From Opitutus terrae PB90-1 (GTDB taxonomy: Bacteria > Verrucomicrobiota > Verrucomicrobiia > Opitutales > Opitutaceae), in the NCBI RefSeq assembly GCF_000019965.1, contig NC_010571.1, positions 682,001 through 746,000 of the forward strand: DNA of 64,000 bases. The letters are read 5' to 3'. Under the pieces are notes generated by a model that did no database searches, had not been told where the DNA came from, and worked only from the letters and a program-made list of their open reading frames with translations. Of the stretch, positions 1 through 9,280 are shown piece by piece (the first letter of the stretch is position 1; the number at the start of each line of letters is the position of its first letter). The translations under genes were made by a program, and so were the position numbers.

Positions 1-136
1 GCGCCGGGTTTTCCGATTTCAGCTGAGCCTTCCAGGCTCACGCATTGCCAGCGGCGGCCGGACCCAACCAACGATTCGCACCGCGGGCCGATTTTCCCTC
101 GATCCATCCCGCGCGAGCGCGTTACCATCCAAGGCT

Positions 137-754
137 GTGACCACGACGCTGTATCTCGTGCGGCATGCGCAGAGCTTGCCCTTGATGCATCAGCCGGAAC
201 CGGATTGGGCGCTCTCGCCCGCCGGCGAAGCTCAGGCGACCGGACTGGTGCCAGCGCTCGCGCCGCTCGGAATCACGCGGATCTACACCAGCCCCTACCG
301 CCGCTGTCGCGACACGCTCGTCCCGTTCGCAGATGCCTGCGGCCTCGAGATCGCCGTGCACGAAGGCCTGCGCGAACGTCGCATCGCCGGGCAGTGGGTG
401 CCGGACTTTCGCGAGGTGTGGCGACGCTCGTGGGAGGATTTCTCGTTCGCGCTCGACGGCGGCGAGTGCTCGTGGACCTGCCGTGCGCGGATCGCCGCCG
501 CGGTGGACGAACTCGTGCACCGTCATCCGGGCGAGACGCTGGCGCTCGGCTCGCATGGCAATGCCCTCGCGCTCTTCCTGCACTTCGTCGAGCCCGCGTT
601 CGGCGTGCACGACGCGAGCGCCATTCGCACACCCGAGATCCTGAAAGTGACTCATTCGGATGGCCGCTATCACTGGCGCCGTGACTTCCATGCAGGCGCC
701 GGCTTCGAGGTGCTCGCCACCGATTTCCGGCTCACGCCGGGCATCGTCGCGTAG
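137..754 (+). CDS. Histidine phosphatase family protein
   Basis: A 205-residue protein of the histidine phosphatase (phosphoglycerate-mutase-like) superfamily, which removes phosphate through a phospho-histidine intermediate. The N-terminal 'LVRHAQS' is the RHG-type motif carrying the nucleophilic His. 'IYTSPYRRCRDT' supplies the usual second Arg region, and 'GSHGNAL' is the second catalytic His motif. Length fits a single-domain member. The start is GTG at 137, chosen because it puts the RHG motif about seven residues in. No signal peptide is visible, so it is probably cytoplasmic. It stands alone, and the substrate cannot be inferred. Confidence 0.85.
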   Translation: MTTTLYLVRHAQSLPLMHQPEPDWALSPAGEAQATGLVPALAPLGITRIYTSPYRRCRDTLVPFADACGLEIAVHEGLRERRIAGQWVPDFREVWRRSWEDFSFALDGGECSWTCRARIAAAVDELVHRHPGETLALGSHGNALALFLHFVEPAFGVHDASAIRTPEILKVTHSDGRYHWRRDFHAGAGFEVLATDFRLTPGIVA

Positions 755-899
755 CAGGTCACACCGGGCACCGGCTTGCCGGGAGCTCGCACCGAGACGG
801 AAGCTGTTCGAAACAGCAAGTAACGGCCGGCCGTCGGCAACGTCTTCCCGCGGGTCTGTTGGTCCGGCCTGTTCCACCTCGCACCCTACCCTCCGCACC

Positions 900-1475
900 A
901 TGAAGACCGCTTGGCTCCTGCTCGTCTCCGCTGCGCTGATGTATGCTGGCTGCGCCGCACCGCGCGCCACTGTCCCGGTATCCGACCGCAACAGCTTTGT
1001 CGCGCGACTCCCCGCCGAAACCTACGTCGCATCGATCACGCCTTCGCCCGAAGGGCTCCGGTCACAGAAGGCTCTCGCGACGCTCGGCGCGGTCAAGCTT
1101 ACGCCGTTGCCACCGGGCGCCACCCCCGCGAAGCCCACGCATTCCGTGCCCCCGCGGCTGCCGCTCACCTGGGAGGACGGCGAACCGCTCACCGGCACGG
1201 CCGATTTTCTGCTGCTGATCGGCGCGGATGGGCAGCTACAGGCGATCTATTGTTGCGATCAGACCAACCGTCTGGTCGCACAAGGCACGGCAGCCACCCT
1301 GCCGCAATGGACGTTCACTCCAGCCGAGGTCCAAGGCAGTCCGGTTCCGATGGTGCTCCACCTGCCGATCGTCATCGTGGTAGCCCCGCAAAGCCGGCAT
1401 CCGCAGGTGCTCGATCACTACTCGCCGGCGCCCCAATTCGGACCAGTGGGCGGTCCCTTGCCTCACGGTATCTAG
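900..1475 (+). CDS. Putative lipoprotein with TonB-C-like C-terminus
   Basis: A 191-residue protein with a lipoprotein signal: basic N-terminus, hydrophobic stretch, then a lipobox ending 'MYAGC', which suggests lipidation at Cys18. The C-terminal half ('GEPLTGTADFLLLIGADGQLQAIYC ...') resembles the beta-rich C-terminal domain of TonB-family proteins, with the pattern of a value, a variable and a percentage-like comparison. This match is weak and by eye only. The ATG at 900 is preferred over the longer open frame because it is the start that gives a proper signal sequence. Function unknown. Confidence 0.7.
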   Translation: MKTAWLLLVSAALMYAGCAAPRATVPVSDRNSFVARLPAETYVASITPSPEGLRSQKALATLGAVKLTPLPPGATPAKPTHSVPPRLPLTWEDGEPLTGTADFLLLIGADGQLQAIYCCDQTNRLVAQGTAATLPQWTFTPAEVQGSPVPMVLHLPIVIVVAPQSRHPQVLDHYSPAPQFGPVGGPLPHGI

Positions 1476-1725
1476 CGCCTTCCCCCGCTTGATCATGCGG
1501 CGACCCGGAGCCGCGACGGAAGGGCGGACGCTCGGCGCGCGGGCTCAGTCCACCCGTTCAGTGCTCGAGCCACTCCGCCGGCCGCAGCGCGGTGCCGCCC
1601 TTCCAATGGCGTCTGCTTCGGCGTGGGCCCGCGCAGTCCGCAGTTGCGATGGCCCGCAAACCGGATTCACTGCGGGTGTGACCGCACCGCCCGCGCCGCT
1701 GCGTGGACGTAACCCAAGGACGACG

Positions 1726-2160
1726 ATGAACTCCCCTTTCATCATTCGACGCCTCCTCATCGCCAGCGTGCTCGGCAGCACCCCGATGCTTATCGCTCCG
1801 GCTCCCGCCGCGGAACCCTCCGTCGCGCCGCAGCCACGCGTCCGACTGGAGCGGGTCGCCAACCGACTGGTGCCCGACACCCCGGCGACAGCTCCTGCCA
1901 CCCCGGACGCGAGCGCCCCGGCCGTGCTCATGAAGCGGATGGTGGTGCGCGACACGCCACTCGCGGCCGCGCCTCGGCCGATCACCGACGACGAACCGCT
2001 CAACTTTACCGTGCTCAAGGGCGGCCCCGCCTTCAAATCCCAGCTCGGCACCACGCTGATCGAATGGGGCCTCTGGCCGCTCGCGAACACGGACCCGGCC
2101 GCCGACTATCGCACCCCGCGGCCTCACATGGAGGTCCAGGTCGTCCGGATCAAATGGTAG
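1726..2160 (+). CDS. Hypothetical secreted protein
   Basis: A 144-residue protein with a Sec-type signal peptide (basic 'IIRRLL', then a hydrophobic stretch ending 'APAPAAEP'). The ATG at 1726 has an AAGGA Shine-Dalgarno sequence five bases upstream, which decides this start over the longer open frame. The mature part is rich in Pro and Ala and has no recognisable domain; a hydrophobic, Trp-containing segment sits near the C-terminus. I do not recognise the family. It lies between two other exported proteins of unknown role. Confidence 0.7.
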   Translation: MNSPFIIRRLLIASVLGSTPMLIAPAPAAEPSVAPQPRVRLERVANRLVPDTPATAPATPDASAPAVLMKRMVVRDTPLAAAPRPITDDEPLNFTVLKGGPAFKSQLGTTLIEWGLWPLANTDPAADYRTPRPHMEVQVVRIKW

Positions 2161-2217
2161 ACCGTTGGCCGACTGGCGAATTTGCGGGACTACGGACACG
2201 AGTGCGCGTTCCCTCCC

Positions 2218-3012
2218 ATGATGAACTTCCGCGCCGTTGCCTTCGCCGCTCTCGCACTGCTCGCCGTCTCCCATTCCCATGCGCAGTCGCCGTCCACCGC
2301 GGCCCAGGCCGAGCGCGTCGGCGCATCGTTCGTCCTCGCGCTGGGGCGCGCCCCGACCGCCGCCGAACTGCAGTCGTGGACGCAGCGTAACGAATCGTCC
2401 GTTTCCGAGCTGCTCGCGCTTCATCGTCAGCAGCTGCAGAGCGATGACGGCGCCGCGCGGGCCGTTGCGCAGCGCGCAGCCGAGGACGCGTTCGGTCAAA
2501 CCGCCACCGACACACCCGCCGCCGCGGCCCCGCTCTACGTCGAGCAACTCCAGCGCCACGTGCAGCGACTCGCGACAAACCCCGCGGACTATGCGCAGGT
2601 GATCCAACGCGCCTATCAACGCGCGTTGCGCCGCGATCCGTATGACGTCGAGCTCGGCTACTGGCGCGAGCGACCGGTGCTGTCCTATGCGCTGCTCGTT
2701 GGCTGCATCGAGAATTGGGGCTTGCGCAACGCGCCCGGCCTGATGGCCACCACCGGTGCGCCAACGATTTCGGTGAACAGCAATTTTCTCACTGCGGTCC
2801 GGCTATCGCCCGCGATCGCAACCGAAGCCCGGCTGGCGCTCGGCATGCTTCCTCCGGCCACCGGTGATCAACTGGCCGCACTCGCCGATCGGCTGGCCGC
2901 GACCGGCCGCACCCTGATCGCGCCCGGTGCCGGAGACGTCGTCAGCCTCGGCCACATCCACGCCGCCGTGTGCGGAGGTCCTGAGATCGTTCTCCCGGCG
3001 GACGCACGCTGA
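2218..3012 (+). CDS. Hypothetical secreted alpha-helical protein
   Basis: About 264 residues with a signal peptide ending 'SHSHAQS'. Two ATG codons are adjacent (2218 and 2221) and either could be used. The mature region contains two similar motifs, 'VLALGRAPTAAELQSW' and 'YQRALRRDPYDVELGYW', which look like the repeat seen in DUF4214-type domains ('Y...LGR.PD..EL.YW'). That assignment is inference. Predicted periplasmic or surface location. It precedes a Kelch protein by 76 bases and may be cotranscribed with it. Confidence 0.7.
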   Translation: MMNFRAVAFAALALLAVSHSHAQSPSTAAQAERVGASFVLALGRAPTAAELQSWTQRNESSVSELLALHRQQLQSDDGAARAVAQRAAEDAFGQTATDTPAAAAPLYVEQLQRHVQRLATNPADYAQVIQRAYQRALRRDPYDVELGYWRERPVLSYALLVGCIENWGLRNAPGLMATTGAPTISVNSNFLTAVRLSPAIATEARLALGMLPPATGDQLAALADRLAATGRTLIAPGAGDVVSLGHIHAAVCGGPEIVLPADAR

Positions 3013-3088
3013 CGCGCAAAAATTTTGCTCGGGCGTAACAGCCCATTCAGGTTGGCCGTCTCACTGCGCACCCCCAGCGGGTCACCCC

Positions 3089-4279
3089 ATGAGATCGATC
3101 CTTCCCGTCTCGCTTGGCTTGCTCATGCTCGCGCCGTTTGCCGCGCGCGCGCTCACGACCGAGAAAAAACTAGCCTCCCCGGCGCTGCAGCTGCCTCAGC
3201 TGAGTGTTCCCGCGAACGTGCCGCTGCAGAAGGTGGCCGAACTCCGGATGCTGGAACCGCGGTTCGCACCGGCGGCCGTCGCTCACGGCAATTTCATCTA
3301 TATCATCGGGGGCAGCGGCCGGAACGACGCGCCGCTCGCCTCCGTCGAGCGCTTCGACGTGCGCACGGGCCGGTCCGAGCCGTTCACAACGCTGCAGACG
3401 CCGCGGCTCTGGCATCAGGCCGTGCTCGTCGGCGATAAGATTTACGTGCTCGGCGGCGATTCGCTCAACGGCATATCTCCGAGTTGGCCCAGCCCATCAC
3501 TTCACGGACCAGTATCGATCGACGCCGATACGGACGAGATCGGCGCCCGCTGGGCCGCACGTGAATGGGTCCAGTTCGGCCCCACCACACCCTACCGACC
3601 ATTTCCCTCGTCGCCGTTGTTGTATGCCTCTGCGCCACAACCGGCCCGCCCAGGACGCAATCCGCTCTCCTCGGTGGAAATCATCGATCTCGCCACGGGC
3701 GCGACTGCGGCTGGACCAGCGTTGCCCAAGCCGCGTACGAATTTTGCCTGCGCCGCGGTGGGACGCCATATTTTCGTCATCGGCGGGCGCACATTGTCTG
3801 CCGCCGGCCCAATCGTGAGCAATCGCGTCTTCATTCTCGACACGGCGAGCGCCACATGGACTGAAGGCGCGCCCACGCCGCATGTCCGCTCCGATGCCGC
3901 GGCCGCCGTGGTCAGCGGCGGTTTCATCCTCGTCTCCGGTGGTTATCGGCGCCCCTTCGCTCTGGACGCGGTCGACGTGTTGAATCCGCGCACTGGCCAC
4001 TGGACGGAGATCGCCCCGCTGACGCGCCCTACCAGCGCCCACTCGCTCGTATTCTTCGGTCACCAGCTCTTCCTGTTCGGCGATTATGACAATCCCGGCG
4101 AGCTGATCGCCTACGATCTGAACCGGAAAACCTCGGAGACCTTCACGCTGCAATATAAGGCCTCACGCCACACCGCCGCCGTCGTCGCGAACGACCAAAT
4201 CTTCGTGATCGGCGGCCGCACCAACCGGTACCAACCCCCGACGGACCTGATCCAGGTCTTCGCGCCCGTACGCAGCTGA
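3089..4279 (+). CDS. Kelch-repeat secreted protein
   Basis: A 396-residue protein with a signal peptide (cleavage near 'FAARALT'). Several Kelch blades are visible: 'NFIYIIGGSGRND', 'DKIYVLGGDSLNG', 'RHIFVIGGRTLS', 'GGFILVSGGYRRP', 'HQLFLFGDYDNPG' and 'DQIFVIGGRTNRY', each with the paired Gly after a beta strand. They would form a beta-propeller of about six blades, a scaffold for ligand or glycan binding. The start is the ATG at 3089, which gives the signal peptide. No catalytic motif is obvious. The role is probably binding at the cell surface or in the periplasm. Confidence 0.85.
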   Translation: MRSILPVSLGLLMLAPFAARALTTEKKLASPALQLPQLSVPANVPLQKVAELRMLEPRFAPAAVAHGNFIYIIGGSGRNDAPLASVERFDVRTGRSEPFTTLQTPRLWHQAVLVGDKIYVLGGDSLNGISPSWPSPSLHGPVSIDADTDEIGARWAAREWVQFGPTTPYRPFPSSPLLYASAPQPARPGRNPLSSVEIIDLATGATAAGPALPKPRTNFACAAVGRHIFVIGGRTLSAAGPIVSNRVFILDTASATWTEGAPTPHVRSDAAAAVVSGGFILVSGGYRRPFALDAVDVLNPRTGHWTEIAPLTRPTSAHSLVFFGHQLFLFGDYDNPGELIAYDLNRKTSETFTLQYKASRHTAAVVANDQIFVIGGRTNRYQPPTDLIQVFAPVRS

Positions 4280-4695
4280 GCCCCGCGGCAGCGGTGCAAT
4301 ATTCCGCCGGTTTCGCGCCGGAGCAAACATCTCGCGTGGGCTCGCCGGAGTCTCGCCGGTCGCGCCCCGCTCTCTCCGGCCGAGGCCCGTCGTCTGTGAC
4401 AAACCCGGGCTACGAGCGGTTCGAGGAGGTCTGCCGCCACCCCGTGCGACTGCTCTTTTGCTGAACGGTGCCGCGTGGCATTCTCATGTCATCGCGCAAG
4501 GCACGCCAGGCGCCCTGCGTGGCCCGCCATGGGCTCCCCCCCCGCTCGTCCGTCCATTCCCCCGCGCCACCGCCCCTCGGCCGCCGGAAATCTGTAGGAC
4601 CTGTTACACTTTTCCGGTGGAGAGCGCCGCGGTTCGGCGGAAAATGAAAGCCAATTCATTCAAGGTTCACCGCCCGTTCATCTCCGCATGCGACC
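4280..4695. other. Gene-free spacer upstream of the YceI/cytochrome operon
   Basis: About 416 bases without a convincing gene. It must contain the promoter for the coupled operon starting at 4696, but I see no clear terminator hairpin or regulator box. The stretch near 4596-4640 is less G+C-rich than its surroundings and is the likeliest promoter area; this is only inference. Confidence 0.4.
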
Positions 4696-5262
4696 GTGAA
4701 GACTATGCTGGCGCGCTTACTCTCCTGTTTCCTACTCGGGTTGGGCCTCGTTCTTCCGGCCCAGGCCGCGGACAAGCCTCTCGTCTTCGATTCCGCTCAA
4801 TCCCACGTCAACGTCGCCGTCCACGCGACCGTGGACTCCTTCACCGGCCAGCTCACGCACTTCGATCCGATCGTCACCGTCGACGATGCCGGCAAGGTCA
4901 CCACCGCCCGGCTCGCGTTTCATTTTCGCGACCTCGAAACCGGCAAGGCGAAGCGCAACGACGCCATGCACAAATGGCAGCAGTCCGACACGTTTCCCGA
5001 TGGCACGTTCGTCCTCAGTTCGCTCGAGCCCGCCGGCACCGACGCGTTCAGCGCCACGGGCCAGCTCACGCTGCACGGCGTGACGCGCGAAGTCCGATTT
5101 CCGCTCACGATCGCGCGACAGGGTTCGGTCTATGTCATCGACGGCGACGCACCGCTCGACACGCGCAACTTCGGGCTGCCGATCATCCGGATGTTCGCCG
5201 TGCTCAAGGTCGATCCGGTGGTGCGCGTCCAGTTTCATCTGCAAGGCCAGCCGCAGTCATGA
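4696..5262 (+). CDS. YceI-family periplasmic lipocalin-like protein
   Basis: A 188-residue YceI-family protein. These beta-barrel proteins bind long isoprenoid chains (ubiquinone, polyprenyl pyrophosphate) in the periplasm. It has a signal peptide ending 'LVLPAQAA' and the family pattern 'VFDSAQSHVNVAVHATVDSFTG ... GQLTLHGVTREVRFPL'. The start is GTG at 4696 or the in-frame ATG three codons later. The stop overlaps the start of the next gene (ATGA), which encodes a polyprenyl synthetase, so an isoprenoid ligand made next door is an attractive but unproven link. First gene of a six-gene coupled operon. Confidence 0.9.
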   Translation: MKTMLARLLSCFLLGLGLVLPAQAADKPLVFDSAQSHVNVAVHATVDSFTGQLTHFDPIVTVDDAGKVTTARLAFHFRDLETGKAKRNDAMHKWQQSDTFPDGTFVLSSLEPAGTDAFSATGQLTLHGVTREVRFPLTIARQGSVYVIDGDAPLDTRNFGLPIIRMFAVLKVDPVVRVQFHLQGQPQS

Positions 5263-6179
5263 GACTTGTCGCGCTTCCCGCGCTGCGAGCCAGGCTGCTC
5301 GACGCGCTCGATCGGCATCTGCCGACCCACGCCCACGCCGAACCCTCGCTGCGGGCCGCGCTGCGCCAGCTCGCCTCCCATCCTGGCAAGCTGGTCCGGG
5401 CGCAGCTGGTGCTGATCGGCGCGGAACAGCACGGTTGGTCCGCCGCCGCCGCCGAACAACTCGCCTGCGCGATCGAGTTCTTTCACGTCGCCTCGCTGGT
5501 GCTCGACGATCTGCCGTGCATGGACAACGCGGAGACCCGCCGCGGCCAGCCCTGTGTGCATCGGCGTCACGGCGACGCGACCGCGATCCTCGCGGCGCTC
5601 GCGTTGATAAACCGGGCCTACGCGCTCGCCGGCGAGGCGTTTCTCCGTGCGCCGCGCACCGTGCGGCGTGCGGCGGTGACGTGCCTTCACCGTGCGCTCG
5701 GCCACGCCGGCCTCGTCGGCGGCCAGGCGTGGGATCTCGCCTTCGCGCGCACCGACCGCTCCAGCCGCACCGTGGCAAAGATCGCCGCCGCGAAAACCGG
5801 TGCGCTCTTCGAGCTGACGGTGCTCCTGCCGGCGCTCGCCGCGCCCGCTTCCGGGGTAGAACGACGCTGGCTGCGCGCGCTCTGCGTTTACTGGGGCCTG
5901 CAGTTCCAGGCGGCGGATGATCTGCGCGACGTGCTGCTCACCAGCGTCGCCGCCGGCAAGACCACGCAACGCGACCAATTGATGGCGCGCCCGAATCTCG
6001 CGCTGGCGCTCGGCGTGCCCGCGGCACGACACCGACTCGCACGACTCGATACGCAAATCCGCCGGACGCTGCACCAACTGAATGCCTGCAGCAGCCGTTG
6101 GGACTACCTCCGGCAGTTTCACGACACGGCGTCTGCATTGCTCGCGCGACCCGTCGAAGCGGAGACGGTCGCCGCATGA
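5259..6179 (+). CDS. Polyprenyl synthetase (IspA-type prenyltransferase)
   Basis: A 306-residue class I trans-prenyltransferase that condenses isopentenyl diphosphate with allylic diphosphates. The first Asp-rich motif is 'DDLPCMDN' (residues 83-90), close to the IspA/GGPP-synthase form. 'GKLVR' (43-47) stands in for the usual GKxxR motif. The second Asp-rich motif is 'DDLRD' (220-224). Chain length cannot be told from sequence alone. It starts at an ATG overlapping the YceI stop codon and ends with an ATGA overlap into the ABC permease, so translation is coupled. It may supply isoprenoid for quinone, haem side chain or a lipid carrier. Confidence 0.88.
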   Translation: MRLVALPALRARLLDALDRHLPTHAHAEPSLRAALRQLASHPGKLVRAQLVLIGAEQHGWSAAAAEQLACAIEFFHVASLVLDDLPCMDNAETRRGQPCVHRRHGDATAILAALALINRAYALAGEAFLRAPRTVRRAAVTCLHRALGHAGLVGGQAWDLAFARTDRSSRTVAKIAAAKTGALFELTVLLPALAAPASGVERRWLRALCVYWGLQFQAADDLRDVLLTSVAAGKTTQRDQLMARPNLALALGVPAARHRLARLDTQIRRTLHQLNACSSRWDYLRQFHDTASALLARPVEAETVAA

Positions 6180-7324
6180 GCGACGCGCCACGGCATCAGG
6201 CGGGCGGACGCCTGCAGGTGCTCTCGCTCGCGGGCACGAATCTGCGCCGGCATCGCTGGCGCGCGCTGATCGGCACGGCCGGCATCGCGTTCGGCGTCGC
6301 CGCCATGCTCACGATCCTCGCCATCGTTACCGGCGCGATCGGGATGTTTCAACGCATCCTCTCGAGCGACAGCCATTACCTCGTTTTCGAGCGCAACGTC
6401 TCGGACCTGTTCTTCAGCTCCGTCACTCGCGATCAGATCGCCGCGATTCGGGCGCGGCCCGAAGTCGAGTCCGCGCATCCCGTGCTGTTCGGCATCGTGT
6501 CCGCACCCGACCATCCCGTCATCACCTGCTTCGGCATCGAGGCGACCGATCCGCGGCTCGCGAAAGCCGAGTGGCGCGCCGGCCGCGCCGCAGACTTCGG
6601 CCTGCACGACGGCGAGATCTATCTCGGCTCACGCGCCGCCGAATTCCTCGGCGCGAGCGCCGGCCAGACGCTCGCGATTGGTCGCGGTTCGTTTCGCGTG
6701 GCGGGAATCTTCAAAACCGAAAATGGCTTCGAGGACGGTGGCGTCTTCCTTCCGCTCAAAGCTGCACAGGAGTTCTTTCACCGCGGTGACGCCGCCTCGG
6801 TGGTCACGGTGAAGCTGCGCGACCAGAGCACCGGCGCCGTGTTCAAGCGCGCGCTCGAAGCCGCCGAGCCCGGTGTGATCGCACTCGAAAACCGCGAGTT
6901 CAACTCGAGCTACAACAGCTTCAAGATTCTCAATTTCACCGCCTGGGCGGTCGGCATCTGCGCCTTCTGCCTCGGCGGACTCGGCGTCGCGAACACCATG
7001 CTGCTTTCGGTGTTCACGCGGATTCGCGAAATCGCCGTGCTGCGCGTGTGTGGATTCTCGCGGCGGCAGGTCGCATGGTTGATCTTTGGCGAAGCGGCCG
7101 CCATCGCCGCGGCCGGCGTCGTGATCGGGCTGGCACTCGGCTACACGCTGCTCTTCGCGCTGGAGCAGGTGCCGCAGTTCCAAGGCTACGTGCAGGCGGT
7201 CGTCCAGCCGGTCGTGCTGCTCGGCATCGTGGCCACGGCTTTCGTCACGGCGGCGGCGGGCGCCGTTTATCCGGCGCGGTTCGCGTCGCGCATCGAACCC
7301 GCGGAGGCGTTGCGCTATGAATGA
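6176..7324 (+). CDS. ABC transporter permease (FtsX/MacB/LolE type)
   Basis: A 382-residue permease with the FtsX-type layout: one N-terminal membrane helix ('IGTAGIAFGVAAMLTILAIVTG'), a periplasmic domain of about 200 residues, then three C-terminal helices, the first with the typical 'GGLGVANTMLLSVFTRIREIAVLRVCGFSRRQV'-like coupling region. This family moves lipoproteins, lipids or macrolides by mechanotransmission rather than ordinary import. It overlaps the upstream prenyltransferase (ATGA) and the downstream ATPase (8 bases), so it forms one transporter with that ATPase. Substrate unknown; the context suggests something needed by the oxidase-like genes that follow. Confidence 0.9.
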   Translation: MSDAPRHQAGGRLQVLSLAGTNLRRHRWRALIGTAGIAFGVAAMLTILAIVTGAIGMFQRILSSDSHYLVFERNVSDLFFSSVTRDQIAAIRARPEVESAHPVLFGIVSAPDHPVITCFGIEATDPRLAKAEWRAGRAADFGLHDGEIYLGSRAAEFLGASAGQTLAIGRGSFRVAGIFKTENGFEDGGVFLPLKAAQEFFHRGDAASVVTVKLRDQSTGAVFKRALEAAEPGVIALENREFNSSYNSFKILNFTAWAVGICAFCLGGLGVANTMLLSVFTRIREIAVLRVCGFSRRQVAWLIFGEAAAIAAAGVVIGLALGYTLLFALEQVPQFQGYVQAVVQPVVLLGIVATAFVTAAAGAVYPARFASRIEPAEALRYE

Positions 7325-8000
7325 GTCGAACCCTGTGCTCGCCGAGGCCACCGGCGTGTGGAAGAGCTACGATCGCGGCCGGATCCCCGTACTGCGGGAG
7401 ATCAATCTCGTGGTCCGCGCGGGCGATCTCGTCGCGTTGTGGGGCGCCTCCGGCTCGGGGAAAAGCACGCTGCTTCATCTGCTCGGTGGACTGGACGCCC
7501 CGGACCGCGGCGAGCTGCGTGTGTGCGGTCTCGATCCGCGTCACGAGGCAAACCGCGTTACGCTTCGCCGTCACCACCTCGGTTTCGTGTTTCAGCTCCA
7601 CAATCTGATCCCGGATCTGACCGTGGAGGAGAATCTGCGGGTCCCCGCGCTGGCGACCGGCGCTCCGCGCCACGCGACCACGGCGCGGATTCGCGAGCTC
7701 ACCGAACTCGTCGGTATCGCACACCGGCTTACCCATCGGATCCAAGACCTTTCCGGCGGCGAACGGCAGCGCACGGCGATCTGCCGTGCCTTGATCAACC
7801 GGCCCGCACTGCTACTGGCCGACGAACCGACCGGCTCGCTCGACGAGAGCACCGGCGCCACCGTGTTCGCGCTACTCAAGCAGCTCGCAGAGCGTGACCG
7901 CATCGCCGTTGTCCTCGCCACGCACGAGCGCCGGTTCGCCGAAGCGTGCCAGCGGATTCTGCGCGTGCGCGATGGACGGTTGGACGAGATCGCCGCATGA
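7317..8000 (+). CDS. ABC transporter ATPase (LolD/MacB type)
   Basis: A 227-residue ATP-binding subunit. Walker A is 'GASGSGKST' (residues 43-51), the Q-loop lies at 'FQLHNLIPDLTVEENL', the signature 'LSGGERQR' starts at 145 and Walker B is 'LLLADEPTG' (from 165). Length and the 'TVEENL' segment match the LolD/MacB/FtsE group. Its start lies inside the end of the permease gene, and its stop overlaps the ATG of the oxidase-like gene, so expression of transporter and oxidase genes is coupled. Confidence 0.93.
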   Translation: MNESNPVLAEATGVWKSYDRGRIPVLREINLVVRAGDLVALWGASGSGKSTLLHLLGGLDAPDRGELRVCGLDPRHEANRVTLRRHHLGFVFQLHNLIPDLTVEENLRVPALATGAPRHATTARIRELTELVGIAHRLTHRIQDLSGGERQRTAICRALINRPALLLADEPTGSLDESTGATVFALLKQLAERDRIAVVLATHERRFAEACQRILRVRDGRLDEIAA

Positions 8001-9280
8001 GCCCGATCGCACCCGTCGCCGCGCGGCCGTTTGGCCGCACCGTCGCGCTCTACAGCCTCGGCTGGCTGGTCGCCGCAAACCTCGTCGGGCTATGGCTCGC
8101 CGTCAGCCTGCTGTGGCCCGAGGTCGGCAACGTGCTCGCGCCACTCACCTTCGGCCGCTGGACGCCGCTGCACATGAACTGGCAGCTCTACGGCTGGTGC
8201 GCGCTGCCGACCGTCGGCGCCTTGCTCGCGCTGTTTTTCGATCCGCAGCATCCGCGCGCTCGACGGCATGCGCAGCTCGCACTCGCGGCGTGGTCGGCTG
8301 CGCTCGCGCTCGGCGGACTCTCGTGGCTCGCCGGTGTCAGCAGCGGCAAACTGTTTCTCGACTGGCATGGCTGGGCACGGCCACTGCTCCCGCTGGCCAT
8401 GATCTTCCTTTGGGGACTGCTCGCCGCGCACACGCGGCGGCGCTGGCCGGAGCTCCCGCGCAGCGCTCGTCTGCTGCGCGTCGTCGTGCTCCTCGCGCTG
8501 GCCGTCGTGCCCGGCGTGATCTTCTGGTCCGCCGGCCGCAACGTCTACCACCCGATCAATCCGGACAGCGGCGGCGCCACCGGTGCGGCCGTGCTCGGCT
8601 CCACCCTCGGCATTGTGACGATCTGCTTCGCGCTGCCCGCGTTTCTCGGCCTACCGCGAACACGGCCGGTTCGACGGATCATCGGTGCCCTGCTCGCTTC
8701 GTGGCTCGTGTTCGCCGTGATCGATCATGGCAACATTTCGCATCACGTGCCGGCGCAGATCATCGCGCTCGCCACGCTGCTCGCCTGGATTCCGCTGCTG
8801 CCGATGTTCTGGTGGCGGCACCACTGGCCGAGTGCGGCGCGGCCGTGGCTGCTCGCGGCGGTGGCGTGGTGGGCCGTGCTCGTGGCCACGGGTTGGATCT
8901 CGTTTCTCCCGCACGTTTCCGAAGCACTGAAGTTCACGCACGCGCTGGTGGGACACGCGCATCTGGCGATGGCGGGATTCCTCACCAATCTCAACGGCAT
9001 CCTCCTCGTCGTGCTCACCGGCCGGCGGGCGCCGCGCAGCACGTTCTGGCTGTGGCAAGCGGGCTGTGCGATTTACGTGCTCGCGATGTGGGTGCTCGGC
9101 TATGGCGAGATCGGTCATCTCGCGGAACTGTTCCGCAGTGAGCCGTGGACGCAGGGGTTGCTGGGTACGCGGCTCGCCGCGGGCCTGGCGATGACCACGG
9201 CGTCCGTGTTGTGGTTGATGCAGCTCGCGCGCGCGAGGGAGGCGTCTGCTACGGCGGCCGCGCCCGCTCAGGACACATGA
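7997..9280 (+). CDS. Haem-copper oxidase subunit I-like protein (CcoN-like)
   Basis: A 427-residue, roughly twelve-helix membrane protein resembling a short cbb3-type subunit I, which reduces oxygen at a haem-copper centre. Candidate haem and copper ligands are visible: 'PLHMNWQLYGW' in the second helix region, 'VYHPINPDSGGATG', the paired His in 'GNISHHVPAQ', and the 'FTHALVGHAHLAM' motif that resembles the two haem-ligating His of family members. The usual CcoN length is nearer 470-550, so this is a short, divergent member. It starts with an ATGA overlap and is followed by an overlapping gene carrying the cytochrome c domains. An oxidase is the best reading; a nitric-oxide-reductase-like role is not excluded. 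Confidence 0.75.
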   Translation: MSPIAPVAARPFGRTVALYSLGWLVAANLVGLWLAVSLLWPEVGNVLAPLTFGRWTPLHMNWQLYGWCALPTVGALLALFFDPQHPRARRHAQLALAAWSAALALGGLSWLAGVSSGKLFLDWHGWARPLLPLAMIFLWGLLAAHTRRRWPELPRSARLLRVVVLLALAVVPGVIFWSAGRNVYHPINPDSGGATGAAVLGSTLGIVTICFALPAFLGLPRTRPVRRIIGALLASWLVFAVIDHGNISHHVPAQIIALATLLAWIPLLPMFWWRHHWPSAARPWLLAAVAWWAVLVATGWISFLPHVSEALKFTHALVGHAHLAMAGFLTNLNGILLVVLTGRRAPRSTFWLWQAGCAIYVLAMWVLGYGEIGHLAELFRSEPWTQGLLGTRLAAGLAMTTASVLWLMQLARAREASATAAAPAQDT

